Of a stretch of 64,000 nucleotides of DNA, positions 24,701 to 34,786 are shown one piece after another. How positions within the stretch are numbered: the first letter of the stretch is position 1; each line of letters begins with the position of its first letter. Location of the stretch: the NCBI RefSeq assembly GCF_900090045.1, contig NC_041787.1:1136001-1200000 (forward strand). Reading direction: 5' to 3'. Both the position numbers and the translations under genes were made by a program. The notes under the pieces were generated by a model. That model saw only the letters and a program-made list of their open reading frames with translations, searched no databases and was not told the origin of the DNA. The DNA comes from Plasmodium malariae. Lineage: Eukaryota; Apicomplexa; Aconoidasida; Haemosporida; Plasmodiidae.

Positions 24701-27700
24701 TATTTAAAAAAAAAAATTAAAAGGAAACTGTATGAATTGTACAAGGATAAGGTGAGCTCGATAAGGGAAACATGCGTAAGCACTGGGAGGAAAAAAAACA
24801 AAAAAAAAGAAGCACTGGAAGGGGAGGAAGCGCGGGAAGTGGGGAAAGTTAAAAGCAGAAGCAGAAGTAGAGGCATAAGCAAAGATAGAAGCATAGGCAG
24901 AAGCAAAGGAAGAAGCAAAGGAAGAAGCATAGGCAGAAGCAAAGGAAGAAGCATAGACAGAAGCAAAGATGAACAATTTCGTAGAAGAAAGCTTCAAAGT
25001 GAAGGGGAGAACGACGACGACAGTTATATTGTTGCCTCTAAGAGTACTGGTGAAAGGTGTAAAAGTGAGGAATGCGACAAAGAGGGGAATAAAATAAGTG
25101 AACACCATTTGGATGAAAAGAAAGGGGATGAAAATAACCCCCCATATAAGAGACAAAAGGAAAAAGGTACAGATGAGCAAAATGATTTTCTTTTCAATGT
25201 AAACTCAAGTAATAATCTTAATAATTCTTTAAAAAATCAAGACGCACATAGCGACGTAAGTGAAATAGAAAAAATTGAATACGCAAATGAAAAGATTGAT
25301 AATGAACATATGAAATTAGTATATCCATTAAATAAAAATAGTAGCAGTAGGAAACATTTTACGGAGGAAAAAAATATACTTGAAAATAACCTTGATGAGA
25401 AGAAAAGAAAACATGAACAATTCATTGAGTCTAACTCGAATAACTTTTATAGTTGCTTGAGCGAAACGAGGAAAAAAAAGAAGAAGAAAAAGAAATGCAG
25501 GCATGTGGAAGAGGGAGTAGAAGCAGAAACAGGAGTAGAGGTAGACATAGAAGTAGAGGCAGATGTAGATGCAGAAGTAGAAGCAGATGTAGATGCAGAA
25601 GTAGAGGCAGATGTAGATGCAGAAGTAGAGGCAGATGTAGATGCAGAAGTAGAGGCAAATGTAGATGCAGAAGTAGAGGCAGATGTAGATGCAGAAGTAG
25701 AGGCAGACGTAGAAGCGAAAGTAGAAGCCGAAGCAGAAGAGCACGTACGAGAGGAAAGACATGAAAAACATGAATACGTAGATGGAAGGAAAGAAAAATT
25801 TACGAATGAACATGAAAAAAAGGAGGTATTCAATTTAGGGAATTCACAAAAAGTATCTAATGAGGAAAGTGTATCTATTTTTCAATCTGATAGTTCCAAA
25901 AAAAGGGCTGGAAAAACATTCAGTGAAAAATTGAAGGACATATTATGTAAGAGAAGTGGGAATAGCAGTAGAGGTAGAAGTAGCAGCAATAATGGCAGTG
26001 ATACAAGAAGCAGAAATAGCAAGGGAGAATTTTCCAAAAAGAGTAAAATTATTAGAAGAAAACTAGGGCATAAAAAGGAGGATACAAAAGGAGACATTAA
26101 ATGGGATTCAAAGGGGGGAAAAAACAGAAAGAAGTACCTTCATTTAATAAATCAGGTATCTCACTATTTGCAAAATAAAATTGTTAACTCGTATCCTTTT
26201 TTTTTATTTTTTTATGTGAGCTTTTGTTATAGAAATTCTATAACGTCTTGGAATGGATGGCCACGATACTACTATCTGGCAATGGTAGAAAAGGTATACA
26301 AACTCAAAATAAAGGAAAAAATATTAAAAGATAAAAATTATGAAAAAAAATATAAGCGAAAATTAAAAAAATTAAATAGAAATTATGAATACATTTTTTA
26401 TAAGAAAAGAGAAAGTAAATGTAATTTAAATATGATTAAAGAAAATGAAATTTTAAGGAATTGTTATCAAACAGATAAAAAAAAACAGCAACATCAACAA
26501 CAAAAAAAAAAAGGGTATATAAATAAGATGACAAAAAATGATAGAAGCGATAAGTTAATTGGCAATATAGGGGGAAATGTTGAGAAGTGTACTAACTTTT
26601 CAGGGTATGAAGAATGTAGTAGTAAAAGTAAACATGATGATGGTAGCTCAAATGGTGATAATATGAATAATGGCAACTCAAATGAAGATCATTTGAATTT
26701 TAGTAACTCAAATGTGGATAATATAAATGTGAAGGATGAAAAGAAATACCCGATAGATAATGATGATGATAGTCCGAATGAAATGATTTTATCAAATAAC
26801 CAAAATTTAAAAATTAACAAGAATCAAAATGAGGGTGTGCAGAATTACGGGAAGAGTGTATTTGCACCATATTATCAAGAGGTAGTTATCGAAAAGGAAG
26901 TGCAAAATATAGAGACACAACAGAAGGGTGAGGAAAAGGAGAAACAAGAAAGAAGAGAAGAAGCAGATCGAGAAAACCGCTTAGATCGGCAAACGCAGCA
27001 GGAGGAACGAGATAAAGGGAGGAAAAAAACAATAAAAGGAACATCTAATACTAATAATATAAGGAAAAATGAAAGAATGAAAAAAAAGAGAAAAAATATA
27101 TTTTTAAAAAAAAAATTAGACGAAAAGCATACCTCTTCTTCATCTGCTTCGTCTGCTTCGTCTGCTTCGTCTTACTCTGCATCTGATTCCTCCTCTTCCT
27201 CTTCTGTTTCATCCACATTGAACTCCCATTCAAGGGAATCTTGGAAAAGTAAAGACAACGTGAGAAAAGAAGACATAAAAAAAGATATAGATTACATTTT
27301 AGAAAGGTCATATAAAAAAAAAAAAAAAAAAGGGAATATAATACGGTTAGAATTATACCGATCTACGTATAGTAGTTTGCCATTTAGTACTTCTGCACAA
27401 AATGCAAATACGAATGTAGCAGCACTTGAAAATAATGTATCTGTTGATTCAGCGCAGGCATATAATAACAGCCATCAGAGTAATGATATTAATGGAGGCA
27501 ATAACGAACATAACCAAAACGAGAATACACAGATTAGAAGTGATGAACAACTGAATGAAGAAAATACAAGAGAAGCTACCAATTTGAATTATAGAACCCC
27601 ATACCTTACTCATGGGATCATAGGGGATTTTAATATTAGCTATTTTAGACTAGGAAATAATAACCTTATTCTAAATACTAGACTTATAAATGATAATAGT

Positions 27701-29292
27701 AACATCAACAGAAATAGTAATACCATTTCGAATAACATAATTACATCTGCTAATAATAATACCGAGGAAAATTATGATCACCCTCATAATGCTATTAGAG
27801 GTGATGATCATACCTGCACACGCGTTATCAATGTAAACAATGACAAAGGGGAGAATAAGGTCTATTCTAGGAGTAACACAGGAAGAAGTATGATTAAGGG
27901 TATGAACTACGATAAGAGTGTAGATAAACCATATCCTTTGAAGAAAGAAAAGAGAAAGAGCGGGGAAGGAAGAAGTGTGGAAATAGGGAGCACAAAAGTA
28001 AAAAGCGAAGGAAGACGCGGAGAAAGGCGTAATGAACATAATGGAGAATGCACCTACTCATCTAGCAAAAGCAGCAAATCAAATAAAAAAAAAAAAAAAA
28101 AGTCGAAGGAAATGAATCCATACAAACATAAGGACTACAAGATTGGGAAGGAACTAGATTTTAAATGCATGATGAATTCAAAGAGAAGAGAAACTCGAAC
28201 GAAAAAAGATGACAAGAAGAAGAAAATAAAAAGAACGTATTATGACAGCAGTACAAGTAGCAGTAATACAAATGGTGTTAATTCAAATAGAAGTAATACG
28301 AATAGCAGTAATACAAATAGCAGTGATACAAATAGCAGTAATACAAATGCAAGTAATACAAATGGTAGTAATACAAATGGTAGTAATGCAAATGACAGTA
28401 GTGCGAGTGGAAACATTTCTTCAATCCTTGAGAATTATGATGACCCAAACTCCATGCCCATAGAAAAGACTCGGAGCAAAATACATAGTATAAGAAATAC
28501 TAACAAAATGAAGAATAGGAAAAGAAAAAAAAAAAATAAAACAAGAGAAAAAAAAAGAGAGAAAGAAAGAGAAAGCAATTTCAAGGGTACATCGCCATCA
28601 TCATCCTTACCATCATCTATATCCTCATCATCATCTTCATCCTCGTCATCCTCAGACAATTCAAAAACATCCTTATTACGTGATGACTGCTTATTAAAAG
28701 ATAACTTAAGGAATAAAAGGAGGATAGGGGAGCGTATAAGGCATTTATTAGAAAAGAGATCAAACAAATTTTTTAATGAAAAGGGAAGAAAAAAAAAAAA
28801 ATCGCAGTGTATTATATACGATTCAAATAAAATAATAAACGAAATTAATACATCAGAATTAGACGATAAGGATGAAGTTGATTTATATTCATCAGACGAA
28901 ATGAATTATATGCATAAACAAAAAATTTCATTACTTAGAAATCATGCCATTTTAGATTTCAAAGATAGCTCATCTGATTATAGTTATTCTTCTTTATCAA
29001 CTGATAATACATCCTCTTCTTTTGAGAACCAGTTCTATGATCATCTTTACAATGCAGTTGACTACAAAGATATTAGTACTTGCCAAAATATTTACGTTTT
29101 TGAAAAAAAAAAAAAAAAAAAAATTCGTAATTATATAGAAAAAATTGAAGATCCCTTCTGGGTTCCTCAGGGAAGTTGTAAAAGGTGAAATTGAGCAAGA
29201 AAAAGAAAAAAGAAAAAAAAAATGGCAAAACGTTGTTGGTTTTTACGAGACCGCAGTTAATTTGCACATCTTTGTGCACTTACATGTGTTTC

Positions 29293-29330
<38 letters not shown>

Positions 29331-30090
29331 GTACATATATGTATATATACGTATGTGTATAGATAGATATGCGCATATTACATGCGTGCACATATATAAT
29401 GCACACGTCTTTCCCCCAACTCGTTTTGTTAGATTCGTCGGACACTGCAACAACGGAACAGACATAAAAGAGGTGGCCTTTTGGAATGACAATGTTATAT
29501 TAGCCGCAAGTGACAACTGTGAAGTATACGTATGGAGAATAAGAGATGGTAATTTTTTTTTTTTTTTCATTTTTTGTATATATATTGTTATAAATTATGT
29601 TATAAATAAAAGAATACAAAAATGAATAATAATTTTTTAACATATTTTGTTATGCATATTATATTACATGTGTGCATTCGTATATTCTCACATTCGTACT
29701 GTCGTTCATTCTTTTATACATTTGAACTTTTTTTATTTTTTTTAAAGGGAGATTATTAAACGTTTTAAAGGGGCATGAAAACCATGTAAACTGTGTTCAA
29801 GTATGTTTTTGAGCACTGAAAGAATTAAAAGACAAAATATGTTTTTTCATAAAATATGTTGCACATGTGCGCATTTTCGATATATGTACTTTCTTAATAT
29901 TATTATTATTTAGCTCTGCTCATTTTATCTTATTTATTGTGAATATCACATTTATTGTTAAATTGGAATTTTTTTTTTTTTTTTCTTAGGTACACCCTGA
30001 AGGGTCTTCTTTGGCTACAAGTGGCATCGACAAATACATTAAAATATGGCAGCCAAACAGCAAAACGGAATTCGTTTTTGTAATAATAAT

Positions 30091-30125
<35 letters not shown>

Positions 30126-30634
30126 ATACTGAAGAGTATGTTGTAATTGTGTATGTGCAGGGGAGTGTTTGCTTAATGCTTCCTTCGAGCAGTGCACATT
30201 ATGTATGCATGACGTGCGCATAACGTACACATAACGTATGCATAATGTATACATACATCTGATCATTTCCCCTATGTACATTTCCTAAAAGGACAAAAGC
30301 ATTCAGGATACCATGATGGAAAATCAAAAGTCTCTGGAATTGTCAAACGCAAACTATTTCAGTTTTGTTAATTTTTCACCTATCATCATTAAGTAAAATG
30401 AAAACAATAAATATTCATAAATGTATCAACCCCCCCCCACGTCCTTTTTATATATATACGTATACATACATATATCACATCCTATTAGGATCTCGTCCCG
30501 TATGTTTATCTTCCTTTTTTTTTATCCTTTTTTATTTTATTTTATTTTTTTTTTTGTTCCCCTTTTTTACAAAATTTTGCAGCACATCACCAAGCAATCA
30601 ACCACAACAGTTTGCAGAGTGTTTAATACAGTAG
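21787..30634 (+). CDS. WD40-TPR-WD40 protein, WDTC1/DCAF-like
   Basis: Eleven exons, 21787-21934, 22198-22447, 22655-22746, 22877-22938, 23122-23289, 23621-29184, 29433-29548, 29748-29800, 29990-30073, 30292-30392 and 30583-30634, stay in phase and give 2229 residues. The N-terminal WD repeats (about 40-330) include GHEGCVNRLKWNDDNYLLAS, DDKRVLIWN and AVNPLYNNYIGVCSNDMLIR. A TPR region (about 490-605) includes AGEAYEKKQYFEAEYLYNEC and ALEALKLDPSYYKAIYRR. The last WD repeats (about 2096-2180) include LKGHENHVNCVQVHPEGSSL and SGIDKYIKIW. This order is that of WDTC1/DCAF proteins, substrate receptors of DDB1-CUL4 ubiquitin ligases. About 1450 low-complexity residues lie between the TPR part and the last WD repeats, carrying Asn, Arg-Ser, Glu-Val-Asp-Ala and Ser-Asn-Thr repeats. 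The domain order is seen; the ligase role is inferred from the family. Confidence 0.85.
23380..23592. repeat. Intronic AATATAATATAT repeat
   Basis: Tandem units near 15 bp of the AATATAATATATATT and AATATAATATATCGT type. They fill the 3' half of intron 5 (23290-23620) of the WD/TPR gene, before a run of T and the CCCGAAG acceptor. Confidence 0.85.
24030..24300 (+). repeat. Asn-rich coding repeat
   Basis: AAT/AAC-rich codons encode Asn runs broken by Ser, Gly and Arg, ending in five (Arg-Asn-Asn-Asn) units from AATAATAATAGA. It lies just before the TPR region of the WD/TPR protein, at about residues 377-467. Low complexity, unlikely to be folded. Confidence 0.9.
24850..24968 (+). repeat. Arg-Ser coding repeat (RSIGRSKGRSKG)
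   Basis: Twelve-bp units such as GGAAGAAGCAAA encode GRSKGRSKGRSIGRSKGRSI-type sequence at about residues 651-690 of the WD/TPR protein. This looks like an SR-type basic, phosphorylatable segment. Confidence 0.88.
25540..25736 (+). repeat. Acidic coding repeat (EVEADVDA)
   Basis: Twenty-four-bp units GAAGTAGAGGCAGATGTAGA plus TGCA encode repeats of Glu-Val-Glu-Ala-Asp-Val-Asp-Ala, at about residues 882-947. The six-base subunits (GAAGTA, GAGGCA, GATGTA, GATGCA) make the same DNA open in other frames, for example as Arg-Gly-Arg-Cys on the plus strand. Confidence 0.9.
28238..28410 (+). repeat. Ser-Asn-Thr coding repeat
   Basis: Twelve- to fifteen-bp units AGTAATACAAAT and AGCAGTAATACA encode SSNTNSSNTNASNTNGSNTN-like sequence at about residues 1781-1840 of the WD/TPR protein. 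Confidence 0.88.
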
Positions 30635-30822
30635 TAATTACATTTTAAAAAGAGAGAGCTTTTTTTTTTTTTTTTTTGAAGACCATATGTTATTAAAATA
30701 TGATTAAATTAATATGTGTATTGCCTACATAATTAATATGTATGTTATATATATTGTACCTTTACCTCAATCTCAAAATTTTAAAATTTTGTTTTGCCCC
30801 ATGTGTTTTGTTCTTTTTGCCT

Positions 30823-30880
<58 letters not shown>

Positions 30881-32567
30881 TTTTTTTTCTTCCCTTACAC
30901 CTTTTAAAAAAATATAGATACTTTTCAATATTTTTTACTATTTTCTTTATTTATTGAAAAAAACAAAACTTTAAAAAAAAAGACATATTGAGTAATAATG
31001 TGTATACATAGTTTAAGGCTTCGGTAATGATAGATTATATGTAGGAAGTCATTAAATACACATGTTTAAATATATATACATACGCGAGACAGCACATAAA
31101 TACGTACACATGTATATTTATATATATATGCAAATGTGTACGTATAAGTTGCTTCTCACATGTTTGTTCACAGGTAAAACCAAATTATAACGATATAGTA
31201 AAACATTTAGGCCCTAATCATGTTTACTCTACCTTTATACATAGCTCTTCAAGTTCATAATAATGAGTATGCTTATCTCATATATGTGTATTAATCTATA
31301 TAGTAACAATTTCTATTTGTGCGTGTTACGAATTTCACATAAACATTTATGCTCTCCTTAACACATATAATATTTTAACTATATATGTACGTTCTAATAA
31401 TTTTACTCAAACGTAATTTTAAGGTTCACTTTGCCACTTATTTCAGGTAGAATATAAGAGCAGATTATGTGATATATGTACATAATACATACATAATTCA
31501 AACATAATAAATATATAAATATACAATTACATACAAATCAAAGAGTACAATTATTAAGCCCAAGAAGGGAAAAAAATAAAAAATACAATATATTAAAAAG
31601 AAACCAAAAAGGAAATAAACAACTGTAACAATGAACGAAATTTTCAAAAAAAATAAGAAAATATGGTACATAAAAAAAATGAAAAAATGTACTTATACAA
31701 AAGTATATAAACATATATACATATAAACATATATACATACATAATATACTTCACAGTGACATGAGCACAGTATATTACATGTGCGATATGCACATATAGA
31801 AAAAATAAGCCTTAAAACAACAAAAAAACATAATAAAGTAGAAGATGGGGAAAGGTTAGAAAAATAAAGCACTATATATTTATATATATATGTATATATA
31901 CATATGTAATAAGTTTGTATTGCGAAAAATGTATAAAAAGCAATAACGCAGTTAGCAACAAGCTCAAAATAAAGCATTTAATAAATATCTAATTTTTTCC
32001 TACAAAAAGCCCACAAATAGATACACCCAGAAAGAAAGAAAAAAATAAATAAAATCAATGTAATGATTTTTTTTGCATAACCATGTAAAGTTACGTTTGT
32101 GAACATCTGTATTTCTTGCAGTGATATTTCTGCTTCAACGCGTACATAAGTATATATATATATAAATACATATGTATGTACTTTTTTTATAACACTACTT
32201 TTTACTTAAGTATTTTACATTTTTCACTCTGAAGCAAAATAGTTAAATAGGCGTATTAACATTTTTGAAGTTGACACGGCAGAACTTGCACTATTTTAGT
32301 GTTTTTTTATTCCCCACTTTATTTTAAGTATACTTCATCTATTTTGTTAAATTTTATTTCGCTAAATTTTATTTTGCTAAATTTTATTTTGTTATACTTT
32401 ATTTTGTTATATTTTATTTTGTTATACCTTATTTTGCTAAATTTTATTTTGTTATACTTTATTTTGTTATATTTTACTTTGTTATATTTTACTTTGTTCT
32501 ATTCTGTTTAGTTTTTTTTTTTTTTTATCTTACGGTGTTGTACTTGAAAATTTTGTCATTGAGAAAT
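30635..32567. other. Intergenic region between the WD/TPR gene and PA2G4
   Basis: 1.9 kb between two plus-strand genes, so 3' flank plus the PA2G4 promoter and 5' UTR. It holds (TA)n followed by about 25 T at 30826-30890, further AT tracts and a 15-bp minisatellite listed separately. I see no gene. Confidence 0.5.
32335..32512. repeat. 15-bp minisatellite upstream of PA2G4
   Basis: About 11 copies of a 15-bp unit, TTTTATTTTGTTATA with the variant TTTTATTTTGCTAAA, ending about 55 bp before the PA2G4 start codon. This places it in the 5' UTR or proximal promoter. Confidence 0.88.
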
Positions 32568-33968
32568 ATGGAACAAACAACAGATAGTAGTAAAACTGAA
32601 GAAATAGATTTAGAAAAGTATATGCACTCAGGTTCAATAGCCAATGCAACTTTAAAGAAGGTTATAGAAAAATGTGTAGAAGGTAAAGAGAAAAAAAAAC
32701 TTTTACATGTACATGTGCATTTACATATGACACATTTTGGAGTGCACGATTTATATATATATATGTATTTGCTTTGCGCCATTCATGCGGTGCTATGCAA
32801 TATATGCACGTCTAAGTGGTCCACTTGCGTAGTGCACGTATATGTGTGTGTGTACGTGTATATAAATAGGTAGGATATCGTTTCATTTTGTTCACATTTG
32901 TATGCTTTTCTGTACCTTCCCCTTTTTTTTTCCCCCATATTTGTAGGCGCAAAAATATATGAATTGTGCGAATTGGGTGAAAAATTTATGAAGGAAGAAT
33001 TAGATAAGGTATATACGAAAAAAGAAAAAGGAAATAAAGTAGAAAAAGGGATTAGTTTCCCCATTACAATTAACGTTAATGAAGTATGCAATAACTACTC
33101 CCCTGGAAGTGATAATGAAGAAACAATAAAGAGTGGTGATATTGTAAAAATATGTATGGGATGTCATATAGATGGGCATATTAGTATTGTTGGCCATACA
33201 ATATATGTTGGTAATGAAAATGAAAAAATTGAAAGTCCTAAAGCAGAAGTTTTAAAAAATTCTCATATATTATCCCAATTATTTTTAAAGAGTTTAAAAG
33301 TTGGTATAAATGCAAGTGAGATAACAAAAAATATACAAAAGGCATGTGAAGATTTAAAATGTAATGTTATTTCAAATTGTGTTACATATCAAATTAAAAA
33401 ATATATTATAGAAGGAAGTAAATATATTCTGTTAAAAGAAAACCCAGAAAATAAAATTGAAGATTTTCAAATAGAACCAAATGATGTATATATAATTGAT
33501 GTAATGGTTACTAGTGGTGATGGAAAAATTAAAGAAGGTGATCATAAAACTACTATATATAAAAGAGAAGTACAGAAAAACTACACTTTAAAAACTAGTT
33601 TAGGTAGATCTTTTATAAGTGAGATAAACAAAAAATTTCCTGTACTTCCTTTCCATATTAAACATGTAGAAGATCAACGAGCAGCATTAATTGGTATTCC
33701 AGAAGCATTAAGACATGATTTAATTAAACCATACTCGGTTTATACAGAAAAAAAAAAAGAATATGTATCACAATTTAAATATACTGTTATGGTTAAAGAA
33801 GACGGAGTTAAACAACTCACAGGTATCAAATGCTCTCAGTTAAATAATTGTAATACTGTTAATGAAATTCAAGATGAATCATTAAAAAATATTCTAAACT
33901 CATCCATCACCGCAAAAAAAAAGAAAGCCAAAGGAAAAATTAATGCAGAAACAGCTCAAGATAATTAA
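32568..33968 (+). CDS. PA2G4: Proliferation-associated protein 2G4 (EBP1-like)
   Basis: Two exons, 32568-32682 and 32947-33968, join G|GC in phase and give 378 residues (human PA2G4 has 394). The first ATG after in-frame non-ATG sequence is at 32568 (MEQTTDSSKTEE). The pita-bread methionine-aminopeptidase-like fold is recognisable from SGDIVKICMGCHIDGHISIV, GHTIYVG, YIIDVMVTSGDGKIKEGDHK and TTIYKREV. These match the PA2G4 branch (VDVLVSSGEGKAK, TTIYKRD) more closely than active MetAP2. PA2G4 proteins lack the metal-ligand set, so this is expected to be a non-enzymatic ribosome- and RNA-binding protein involved in ribosome biogenesis and translation. A Lys-rich tail (KKKKAKGKINAETAQDN) ends the protein, as in other family members. 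The MFS gene follows convergently. Confidence 0.9.
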
Positions 33969-34054
33969 TTAGCAGAAGTTAATGCAAACAGGTTTTGTTC
34001 AACAATATTACCACACAGACACAAGCACATTACGTGTGCGCATGCTCTCATCTG

Positions 34055-34085
<31 letters not shown>

Positions 34086-34786
34086 TGATTATTATTGAAA
34101 AAAAAAAAAAAGGTATCGTGCATGATTTAGTTTTGCCACGTTTGTGTACAAAACAAAAATGATAATTTTTACCAACTCTAAAAATATAATTAAAGTAAAA
34201 TAAAATATGTTATTTGTTTTATTTTATTAATGTGCTCATTTTTTTTCATTTACCCTTAATTTTCCTTTTTTTTTTTTTTATAAATTACAAGTTTTTAAAA
34301 ACATTAACTTTTTATAAGTTTAATAAAAAAAAAAAAAAAATTTTACCAAAAAAATATACACATAGGGTATTTATATTCTTTGTAATAAATTCAAAATAGG
34401 AATGCTTAAATACAATGGGGGAAAACGTAACACATATATTAAGTAGTCTGCGTCTTCAGTGCTTATAGATAGTAACTATATAAGCACAACCACACACACA
34501 TTGTGTGTATATATTTAGGTATATAAACGTAAGATTGCATACAATTATGTGCATAGCGAAATGTAATGTAATGCACTAAGGACACTCTGAATTAAAATAA
34601 ATAATAACATGTAAATGAAAACAAATTAATAAAAGTACCACAAAATTTATACATAAAAAATAGAAATATTTTTATTTCGTGTTCAGAATTTTTTTATTTT
34701 TTTTATTTTATTTATTTTTTTTTTTTATTTTAGGTAGCCAAAAAATGTTTTTAAAAAAAAAAAAAAATTCTTGCTGTAACAGAAAA
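33969..34786. other. Convergent intergenic region
   Basis: 3' flanks of PA2G4 (+) and the MFS transporter (-). It holds a (TA)n tract at 34056-34080 and several poly(A)/poly(T) runs (34100, 34270, 34330, 34720-34770). I see no gene. Confidence 0.5.

Noticed and set aside
25328..25833. Minus-strand frames and a plus-strand Arg/Cys-rich frame over the acidic repeat
   Set aside because: Shadows of the coding repeat in the WD/TPR gene; the acidic frame is continuous with the 1855-codon exon.
26156..26232. Possible intron in the large exon of the WD/TPR gene: CAG|GTATCT, poly(T), GTTATAG acceptor
   Set aside because: The span is 77 bp, so removal would shift the frame and reach a stop within about 40 codons, whereas the unspliced frame stays open for another 980 codons. 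Transcript data could still overturn this.
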